NCBI RefSeq assembly: GCF_009735585.1
Contig: NZ_VJVW01000003.1
Coordinates: forward strand, 372,001-436,000
Direction of reading: 5' to 3'
From: Christiangramia aestuarii
GTDB taxonomy: Bacteria > Bacteroidota > Bacteroidia > Flavobacteriales > Flavobacteriaceae
DNA length: 64,000 nt
The translations under genes were made by a program, and so were the position numbers. Positions 36,067-43,169 of this stretch are shown here, piece by piece (the stretch's first letter is position 1; each line of letters opens with the position of its first letter). The notes under the pieces are model-generated. The model had not been told where the DNA came from and searched no databases. It worked only from the letters and a program-made list of their open reading frames with translations.

Positions 36067-36780
36067 ATGCAATTATTCTTTAATCCCGATATTTCTGAAA
36101 AGGATAAGCTGGTAACTTTTCCCAAGGATGAAAGCAGGCATATTATAAAGGTCCTCCGAAAAAAAGAGGGCGATGAGCTAAATATCACCAACGGAAAAGG
36201 CCTGTTATTCAAGGCCGAAATCATTCAGGCAGATATGAAACAGTGCGTGGTTAAGATCCTGTCTTCTGAAGAACAGCCTGCCCCGCCCTATTATTTGCAT
36301 ATGATCGTGGCGCCAACCAAAATGAACGACAGGTATGAATGGTTCCTGGAAAAAGCCATGGAGATAGGCGTACACGAAATAACTCCCGTTATATGTGATC
36401 ATAGCGAAAGAAAGGTGGTTAAACTGGAGCGTTATGAAAGGGTTCTGCTAAGTGCCATGAAGCAATCCCTACACCTGAGCTTTCCTAAATTGAATGAGCC
36501 TGTCAGCTTTCAGGAACTCATGGAAAAACAGTTTAAAGGGTCAAAGCTTATTGCCCACTGTGAGAATGTAATGGAAAAACCATACCTTCAGAAAAAGGTA
36601 CATCCCTGGCAAAGGGTGAATATTCTTATTGGTCCCGAAGGTGATTTCAGCACTCAGGAGATTGAAGCAGCCCTAAAGAACGGATGGCATCAAATAAGTC
36701 TTGGGGACAGCAGACTTCGAACTGAAACTGCTGCCATCGTCGCCTGCCACACCGTAGCCATGGTAAATCAGGAAATTTAA
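36067..36780 (+). CDS. rsmE: 16S rRNA (uracil-1498-N3)-methyltransferase
   Basis: A 237-residue SPOUT-class enzyme that methylates U1498 of 16S rRNA. An N-terminal PUA-like part (RHIIKVLRKKEGDEL) leads into the trefoil-knot SAM site LIGPEGDFSTQEI and the C-terminal LGDSRLRTETAAIVA. It starts one base after the tsaD stop, and its own stop shares a base with the next start (TAATG), so translation is coupled on both sides. Confidence 0.96.
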   Translation: MQLFFNPDISEKDKLVTFPKDESRHIIKVLRKKEGDELNITNGKGLLFKAEIIQADMKQCVVKILSSEEQPAPPYYLHMIVAPTKMNDRYEWFLEKAMEIGVHEITPVICDHSERKVVKLERYERVLLSAMKQSLHLSFPKLNEPVSFQELMEKQFKGSKLIAHCENVMEKPYLQKKVHPWQRVNILIGPEGDFSTQEIEAALKNGWHQISLGDSRLRTETAAIVACHTVAMVNQEI

Positions 36781-37430
36781 TGAAAAAACTAATCTTATTA
36801 TTCACTTTCATTTTTATGGCCTTCCCTTTTACAGGAAAAAGCCAGGAAATCGCGGTTTTGAAATATAATGGTGGTGGCGACTGGTATGCCAATCCCACGG
36901 CCCTGCCCAATCTTATCAAGTTCTGCAATTCCAACATCAGCACGAACATCGATACCAGGCCGCAAACCGTAGAGCCCGGCAGTACCGATATTTTCCAGTT
37001 CCCGCTGGTTCATATGACCGGGCATGGGAATGTGATCTTTAACGATGCTGAAATCGAAAACCTAAGGAATTATCTTTTAAGCGGCGGATTTCTTCACATA
37101 GACGACAATTACGGGATGAATGAATACATTCGGAAAGAGATCAAAAAATTGTTCCCGGAAAAGGAACTTACCGAAATCCCTCCCAACCATCCTATTTTTT
37201 CGGCTGCTTACGATTTCCCGAACGGCCTTCCGAAGATACATGAGCATGATGCCCTTCCCCCACAGGCCTTCGGGATCATTGAGAACGACAGGCTGGTATT
37301 GCTTTTTACATTTGAAAGTGACCTGGGCGACGGCTGGGAAAGCCCAGACGTACACAACGATCCTGAAGAAGTAAGACAAAAAGCCCTGAAGATGGGTGCT
37401 AACATTGTAAAATATGCTTTCGAAAATTGA
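36780..37430 (+). CDS. Secreted DUF4159 protein
   Basis: A 216-residue protein with a signal peptide (MKKLILLFTFIFMAFPF...KSQ) and a DUF4159 domain over the rest. It has VLKYNGGGDWYANPTAL, FPLVHMTGHGN, the LRNYLLSGGFLHIDDNYG segment, which resembles a glutamine-amidotransferase-like fold without its catalytic Cys, and the LPKIHEHDALPPQAFGI stretch. The family is a Bacteroidota staple of unknown function, often beside MoxR/BatA genes. Here it is translationally coupled between two RNA methyltransferase genes. It is predicted periplasmic. Confidence 0.88.
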   Translation: MKKLILLFTFIFMAFPFTGKSQEIAVLKYNGGGDWYANPTALPNLIKFCNSNISTNIDTRPQTVEPGSTDIFQFPLVHMTGHGNVIFNDAEIENLRNYLLSGGFLHIDDNYGMNEYIRKEIKKLFPEKELTEIPPNHPIFSAAYDFPNGLPKIHEHDALPPQAFGIIENDRLVLLFTFESDLGDGWESPDVHNDPEEVRQKALKMGANIVKYAFEN

Positions 37431-37951
37431 GTGAACAACTTTCCCACACAGAAACCTCCTTTCCGCAGATTAATTTTCCCATAATCCTCCTTATGGATAA
37501 TATTACCGGGGAAGCAAATATTGGAAGCCTTTTTCGCCTGGCGGATGCCTTTGGAATAGAAAAGATCGTGTTCTGCGGCACCAAACCAAATCTTAGCAGT
37601 AACCGATTAAAAAGAACGGCCAGGAATACGCATAATACCGTAGAGCATGAATTTTACGAGGATTCAGTAGAAACTGTTAAAAGTCTGCTGGCCCAAAACT
37701 ATAAAAGCTTTGCCCTGGAAATTACTTCCGGTAGTTCTCCGATCGATGAAGTAAAGATCTCTGCAGACGAGAAGATACTTTTAGTAGCTGGAAATGAGCG
37801 TCATGGAGTTTCAAATGAGGTATTGGAATTATGTAAGGCCACTCACCATATTCCCATGTATGGCAAAAACAGCAGCATGAACGTGGCTCAATCTGTAGGA
37901 ATCGCTCTATATGAAATCACAAATAGCATAAACAAGTTTCGTAAGAAATAA
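37427..37951 (+). CDS. TrmH-family (SPOUT) RNA 2'-O-methyltransferase
   Basis: A 174-residue SPOUT methyltransferase with all three SpoU motifs: DNITGEANIGSLFRLADAFG, VAGNERHGVSNEVLELC and IPMYGKNSSMNVAQSVGIALYE. There is no RNA-binding N-terminal extension, which points to a tRNA or a compact rRNA substrate, but the target nucleotide cannot be told. The TTG start overlaps the TGA stop of the DUF4159 gene (TTGA), keeping the tsaD-rsmE unit tightly coupled. Confidence 0.9.
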   Translation: MSEQLSHTETSFPQINFPIILLMDNITGEANIGSLFRLADAFGIEKIVFCGTKPNLSSNRLKRTARNTHNTVEHEFYEDSVETVKSLLAQNYKSFALEITSGSSPIDEVKISADEKILLVAGNERHGVSNEVLELCKATHHIPMYGKNSSMNVAQSVGIALYEITNSINKFRKK

Positions 37952-37963
37952 TATATTTACGCT

Positions 37964-39052
37964 GTGAAAGCACACGATTTTGCCAACGGAATTTTAAGGG
38001 CTACCGGTATCATGATAGGTATCGTGCTCTTATTGTATTTCCTGTGGGAGGTGCAGTCGGTGATCGTTTATGTTGCAGTGGCGGGGGTTATCGCCCTTAT
38101 TGGACGCCCCATCGTTATCTTTTTAAGGAACAAGCTGCACATGCCTAATCAGCTGGCGGTGATCACGGTTCTTATCCTGGTGCTGGCGATCTTTGTAGGA
38201 ATTATTTTTGTGTTCGTTCCTATCATCATAGAACAGAGCAAATACCTGGGACAGATAGATATCGAAGCTTTTAAAAGCGACCTGAACGATCTTAATACCC
38301 AGATCAATAATTACCTGGGCGTTGAAGAGATTAACATTATAGAAGGTCTTAAACGAAGTGAGTTTGTAAGGAATTTTGATGTAAGCCTTATCCCGCAGTT
38401 CCTTAATAATGTATTTGGTATCCTTGGGGCGACCATGGTGGCCGTTTTCTCTATTCTGTTCATCTCCTTTTTCTTTCTGAAGGACAGTAAATTGATGCTG
38501 AACAGTATTCTGGTATTCGCCAATCGCGGGGAAGAGCAGAAATTCCAGCGTGTTTTCAATAAGATCAAGGTTTTACTATCAAGATATTTTGTGGGGCTCA
38601 CCCTGCAGATCATGGTTCTTTTCATACTATACACGATATTACTTTCGGTATTCGAAATAAACAACCCGATCGCCATCGCTTTCATTTGCGCCTTTCTTAA
38701 CCTGGTACCTTACCTGGGACCATTACTGGCAGGTATCCTGATGGCTTTATTCGTAATTTCCAGTTTCCTGGGCGCAGATTTTAGCAGCATCATCTTACCA
38801 AGACTTATTTATGTAATGCTTGGCTATGGGATCTGTCAACTGATCGACAATTTCATTTCGCAACCTATGATTTTTGGAGCCAGTGTAAAATCACATCCTT
38901 TGGAGATCTTTCTTATTATTCTAATTGCCGGCCTTATGTTCGGGATCACCGGAATGGTGGTTGCGGTACCCTTTTACACGGCATTGAAAGTGATCGCCAA
39001 GGAATCCCTGAGTGAATACAAGATCGTTAAAAGGCTAACCCGAGACCTCTAA
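37964..39052 (+). CDS. AI-2E family / PerM-like permease
   Basis: A 362-residue membrane protein with about eight helices and the characteristic long soluble loop after the third helix (about residues 95-150, Asp/Asn/Ile-rich). It has the family segments LNLVPYLGPLLAG near 245 and the C-terminal GLMFGITGMVVAVPFYTALKV block. The family includes the TqsA exporter and Na+(Li+)/H+ antiporters. The substrate here is unknown. GTG is used as start, 12 bases after the TrmH-family gene. Confidence 0.9.
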   Translation: MKAHDFANGILRATGIMIGIVLLLYFLWEVQSVIVYVAVAGVIALIGRPIVIFLRNKLHMPNQLAVITVLILVLAIFVGIIFVFVPIIIEQSKYLGQIDIEAFKSDLNDLNTQINNYLGVEEINIIEGLKRSEFVRNFDVSLIPQFLNNVFGILGATMVAVFSILFISFFFLKDSKLMLNSILVFANRGEEQKFQRVFNKIKVLLSRYFVGLTLQIMVLFILYTILLSVFEINNPIAIAFICAFLNLVPYLGPLLAGILMALFVISSFLGADFSSIILPRLIYVMLGYGICQLIDNFISQPMIFGASVKSHPLEIFLIILIAGLMFGITGMVVAVPFYTALKVIAKESLSEYKIVKRLTRDL

Positions 39053-39058
39053 AATCTC

Positions 39059-40240
39059 ATGCTGAACAAGGCCCTGCTTGATCCGGAAGTTTCCAGATTC
39101 ATCAGAGAGAATCTAAACAAAGACCTTCCTTCGCTTATTCTCAAAGGAAGTCCCTTTAAAAATATAAGTGCACAGGAACTGGCGATCCAGATCAAAGGTC
39201 TAAAAGTGGCAGAGAAGAAGTTTCCTGAGCTTTCTCGCAATGCTGATATCATTTACCCACCCAAGCTTAACCTGGAGCAGACATCTTCGGAAATAACCGC
39301 GAAATACAAGGCTTCCCTTATTTCAGGAAAAACGGGAATAGACATTACCGGGGGCTTAGGAATTGATTCCTATTACCTTTCGAAGAATTTTAAGGATTTC
39401 AACTATTGTGAGCTCAACCGGGAACTTGCTGAAATTGCCGATCACAACTTTAGGGTGCTGGAAGCTGAAAATATAAAAGTCCATACAGGTGATGGATTAA
39501 AGGTGCTTGACGATTCCGAAAAAAGGTTCAATTGGGTCTATGCCGACCCTGCCAGGAGAGATGACCATGGAGGAAAAGTATTCAGGTTCGAAGATTGTGA
39601 GCCCAATATTCCAGCCAACCTGGAATTACTAATGCAACACACCGATAATATCCTGGTAAAAAGTTCACCTATCCTGGATATCACTTTAGGTTTGAATGAA
39701 CTGAAGCATGTAAAGGAAGTTCATATAGTCGCCGTTAGAAACGAGGTAAAGGAACTTCTCTGGATCCTGGAAAAAGGTTTTACCGGAAAAGCCCTGATAA
39801 AAACCATTAATTTTGAAAAGAACGTTGTTCAGGAATTTTCTAAAAATGAAAAGAATTCTTCTTTAACTCCTGAATTCAGCCTGCCAGAAAACTTTCTATA
39901 CGAGCCTAATGCCGCCATTATGAAAAGCGGGTTGTTCGATCTACTGGCCGAGAAAACCGGCACCAAAAAACTACATCGTTATTCCCATCTATATACCTCG
40001 GCGGAGCTAAAAAGTTTTCCAGGAAGGAAGTTCCAGATTGAAGATATAAAACAATATAAGCCTGCTGAGTTAAAGAAATACTTTAAGTCAAAAAAAGCCA
40101 ATATTACCACACGGAATTTTCCGGAAACAGTCGAAAATATCAGAAAGAAATTCAAAATAAAAGATGGCGGTAAAGATTATATATTTTTCACTACCAATAT
40201 GAACGAAGACAAGATCGTGATCTTTTGCAGGAAAGCATGA
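39059..40240 (+). CDS. Class I SAM methyltransferase with THUMP-like C-terminal domain
   Basis: A 393-residue predicted RNA methyltransferase. The Rossmann core has the SAM loop DITGGLGIDSYYLS near residue 97, the acidic residue in CELNRELAEIA and motif IV VYADPARRD (DPAR in place of DPPY/NPPY). The last 75 residues match a THUMP-like module (the YSHLYTSAELKSFPGRKF region and KKANITTRNFP). The substrate is unknown. The gene ends in TGA at 40238-40240, exactly abutting the stop of the convergent pigment cluster. It follows the permease gene by 6 bases. Confidence 0.85.
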   Translation: MLNKALLDPEVSRFIRENLNKDLPSLILKGSPFKNISAQELAIQIKGLKVAEKKFPELSRNADIIYPPKLNLEQTSSEITAKYKASLISGKTGIDITGGLGIDSYYLSKNFKDFNYCELNRELAEIADHNFRVLEAENIKVHTGDGLKVLDDSEKRFNWVYADPARRDDHGGKVFRFEDCEPNIPANLELLMQHTDNILVKSSPILDITLGLNELKHVKEVHIVAVRNEVKELLWILEKGFTGKALIKTINFEKNVVQEFSKNEKNSSLTPEFSLPENFLYEPNAAIMKSGLFDLLAEKTGTKKLHRYSHLYTSAELKSFPGRKFQIEDIKQYKPAELKKYFKSKKANITTRNFPETVENIRKKFKIKDGGKDYIFFTTNMNEDKIVIFCRKA

Positions 40241-41506
40241 TCAACGCAGGTCCCTGAAAATTTGTGGCTTCCTGCTGCCTTTGGGGAAGCTTAATTTTGA
40301 AATTTCTGAAGCCTCCAATTGCTTAATTTCCGGAGCAACCTGCAAACGAGACCTGAAGTAGTCTCTTAGCTCGTCAATTCCCCGGAAATCTTTGGGTACG
40401 ATCACGCAAAGCCTGTCGTTATTGTATTCATCTAAAGAAGCTTCTATTAGAAACTGACCGACTTTCGCATAAGAATTAAACACCTCTATAATATGCTGTG
40501 GATACAAACTGGTGCCCTTAAGTTTGATCTTTTGCTTCTTCCTGCCTATCACAGGTCCAAGTCGCCTGGAATCAAGACCACAAGCACAAATATCATCGTT
40601 ATAGCTTAACATGTCGCCAGTGGCAAACCTGAGCAATGGCATGGTTCGGGTTCCTAATGGAGTGACCACCAGTTCTCCAATCTCACCAGGCGCCACCTGC
40701 CTTCCATTCTCATCAAGCACTTCTGTGTAAATTAGGTCTGAAGGAACATGATTACCAATATGCTCATGGCATTCTGTAAAAGCGGTAGACATTTCGGTAG
40801 AAGCATAAGTAGAAAACAGTTCTATATCCCAAAGCTGATTGATCTTTTCACCCAGGGCATTCAGATTAAAATCCTGGTCCCGCAATGGTTCTCCAATGCA
40901 GATAGCTGCTTTTACCGAAGAATTCCTGAAGTCTATATTGTTCTCCTGGGCGTAGCTTATCATTTTCAGTAAAAATGAAGGCACTGCCACCAGGTAATCT
41001 GGATTAAACCTTTCTATACTTTCCCATTGTAATTGCGGCAATCCGCTACCCGTCCTTATAATACCGGCACCCAGTTTCCTTAAACCTAGAAAATAAGCCA
41101 GGCCAGCCATGAACCTGCGGTCCAGGGTGGTAGTGATCTGTACCTTATCTGAGCTTTTTACTCCCGCCAGCTGAAAAGAGCGGAATTCATTTTCAGCAAG
41201 GCGATCAAGATCGGCGTTATTGAGAGCGAAATTTACCGGGCTACCTAGGGTACCCGAAGTTGTCACATAATCTATAATATCATGCTCATGAACCGCAAAA
41301 AATTCTTGGTTGTACTTCTGAAGATCTTCCTTAGTAGTTAATGGAATTCTTTGCAGATCCTCAAATGAGCGAATCTCTCCGGCAGAAATATTCAGGTCCC
41401 TGAACAAACGCCTGTAATAGGGCGAATTTTCTGCAATATAATCCAGCTGCTTCCTGATCAACTTCCATTGTCCAGTGGTTGCGGTATTCATTGAATTATG
41501 GCTCAT
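40241..41506 (-). CDS. Phenylacetate-CoA-ligase-type acyl/aryl-activating enzyme
   Basis: A 421-residue AMP-forming ligase of the PaaK group. It has the phosphate loop VTTSGTLGSPVNF near 80, YASTEMSTAF as motif A5 and RFATGDMLSYND as the A7-like segment. A CACG-like pattern (DDICACGLDSRRLG) is also seen in PaaK-type proteins. As the last gene of the pigment cluster it probably activates the aromatic starter acid (p-coumarate from the lyase at 55923-57455) for loading onto ACP. That assignment rests on context. The frame overlaps nothing; the upstream gene stops 1 base away. Confidence 0.85.
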   Translation of the reverse strand: MSHNSMNTATTGQWKLIRKQLDYIAENSPYYRRLFRDLNISAGEIRSFEDLQRIPLTTKEDLQKYNQEFFAVHEHDIIDYVTTSGTLGSPVNFALNNADLDRLAENEFRSFQLAGVKSSDKVQITTTLDRRFMAGLAYFLGLRKLGAGIIRTGSGLPQLQWESIERFNPDYLVAVPSFLLKMISYAQENNIDFRNSSVKAAICIGEPLRDQDFNLNALGEKINQLWDIELFSTYASTEMSTAFTECHEHIGNHVPSDLIYTEVLDENGRQVAPGEIGELVVTPLGTRTMPLLRFATGDMLSYNDDICACGLDSRRLGPVIGRKKQKIKLKGTSLYPQHIIEVFNSYAKVGQFLIEASLDEYNNDRLCVIVPKDFRGIDELRDYFRSRLQVAPEIKQLEASEISKLSFPKGSRKPQIFRDLR

Positions 41507-41507
41507 A

Positions 41508-43169
41508 TTAAATTTTTCGGTAAGATTTCCTGATCATCTTTTCTATTATTTCAAGATCTGGAAGGGTGGTCACTTCTCGCTTTTTAGCCTGTTTAAAGTG
41601 AACTACGGCTTTCTTGAAATCCTTTTTCTGAAAATAGATCTTCCCAGCCAGGAACCAGGCTTCCCAGAAATCCGGATTCAATTGTACCAGCCTTTCAGCC
41701 TTTCCAATTGGAACCAAAGCCTCTTTTTCCAGCATATTTTTTACTTCGCTCTCAAGCTTCCTGAACTCTTCATAATCCAGGAACTTTTGAGAATGAATAA
41801 AATCACTTTCAGGAATATTTTTTTCTGTCTGAGCCACAGATCTTCCTACCAGGCCATTTTCGAATTCGGCGAAGGCCTCATCAAGATCATAAGCAACGAA
41901 TTCCCCCATCTGGTAAGGATTGGAGGAAACCCAGACCTGGCACTCTTCAGGTTTGAAAACGATGCCGTGATGCGCCAGCAACTGATTGATGGCTTTCTCG
42001 TTACCATAGCCGATCTTTTTATTCTCCAGCCCCTGCATATTCCGCAAGATGGCTACGGCCTTTTCAGGATCTAATTTATCGGTTTCTGCAACAAGCTCCT
42101 GCATGCGGTCGTAACGGTATTTTGAATGACTTTCCTTTATCGTGTTCAGGTTCCTGTTGTCTTCCAGGTAAGGCTCGCTTTGGAAGTGGTTACTACAAAT
42201 GAGTTCATCTGAATTTTCCACCTCGTACACTCCAAAATTACCCGGCGCTACTTCTATTAAAATAGCCTTTCGCTCATCCCCGCTGCCCACCATGATAGAT
42301 TCTGAAACAAAAACCTCTCTTTTCCTGGCGATCTCAATAGCTTCGGCGGTGCTACCTGCGTATTGGAGGATCTCCCGGGCCAGCAGGCTTATAGGTGTTT
42401 TAGCCATGGTGGGGATCTTTGATTTTCCCGCGTTAATCGTAACGCTTACCCCCTTTTCATTCATACCGCTAACGGCACCAATAAAACCACCCCAGGTGTA
42501 CATCATGAACTTATGCCCTTTCTCGGGATTAATAAATGCTGCGATCTTCTGCTCCCCGAATTCATCTCCCGCGTAAAAATCGAAATTCCTGCCGAGCAGC
42601 AATTCACCATCTTCGGTTTTCGAATCCCAAGCAGCGAAAGAGGTACAACCTACCAGCATAAGGTCCTGCATGGCATGGCCAATATCGTGGGCGCCGTGAA
42701 AATAAAGCATTCTTACGTATCCCGGGGCAAAATCATCATACCGTTCTAGCCCATAACGGCTAAGACCATAGATCTCTTTTTTATATTCTTCGGGTACGTG
42801 CAGGTACATTTTTCTGTTGAACCAGGAAATCACAGATTTCAGAAATCCGCGATAGTTCTCTGAAGGTACCATCTCCTGCAGTTTGTTCATAAAAGCGATC
42901 TCCTGATGGTGAATGAGCTCCCTGCAAAGGTTTCCGTTAACCAGCCCGCGTTCCAGGGCATCACCTTCCAGGTACAACTCCCAGATACCCTGTTCATTCT
43001 GAAAAAGCTGGTTTTTGCCCAAACTGTAATAAGTATCAGAATGTTTTATCCTGGTAGTATCGATATTTTCAAGACCGGAAATATCCGGTTTCTGTTGCAT
43101 GGATTTCTTTACCCCACAGGAAGAAAAACAAACTAAAAGCAATATGATCAATAAGTTGTGGAACTTCAT
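41508..43169 (-). CDS. C45-type autoproteolytic acyltransferase/hydrolase lipoprotein with TPR tail
   Basis: A 553-residue lipoprotein (lipobox FSSCG near residue 18) of the acyl-CoA:6-aminopenicillanic acid acyltransferase-like Ntn group. The predicted nucleophile, freed by self-cleavage, is Cys near 175 in LVGCTSFAAWDS, followed by LLGRNFDF and WGGFIGAVSGMNEKG. The C-terminal 100 residues form TPR-like helices (VQLNPDFWEAWFLAGKIYF). In a polyene cluster, a surface- or periplasm-facing Ntn enzyme could transfer or hydrolyse an acyl chain, for instance attaching the polyene to a lipid. It starts 1 base before the exporter gene ends. Confidence 0.83.
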   Translation of the reverse strand: MKFHNLLIILLLVCFSSCGVKKSMQQKPDISGLENIDTTRIKHSDTYYSLGKNQLFQNEQGIWELYLEGDALERGLVNGNLCRELIHHQEIAFMNKLQEMVPSENYRGFLKSVISWFNRKMYLHVPEEYKKEIYGLSRYGLERYDDFAPGYVRMLYFHGAHDIGHAMQDLMLVGCTSFAAWDSKTEDGELLLGRNFDFYAGDEFGEQKIAAFINPEKGHKFMMYTWGGFIGAVSGMNEKGVSVTINAGKSKIPTMAKTPISLLAREILQYAGSTAEAIEIARKREVFVSESIMVGSGDERKAILIEVAPGNFGVYEVENSDELICSNHFQSEPYLEDNRNLNTIKESHSKYRYDRMQELVAETDKLDPEKAVAILRNMQGLENKKIGYGNEKAINQLLAHHGIVFKPEECQVWVSSNPYQMGEFVAYDLDEAFAEFENGLVGRSVAQTEKNIPESDFIHSQKFLDYEEFRKLESEVKNMLEKEALVPIGKAERLVQLNPDFWEAWFLAGKIYFQKKDFKKAVVHFKQAKKREVTTLPDLEIIEKMIRKSYRKI

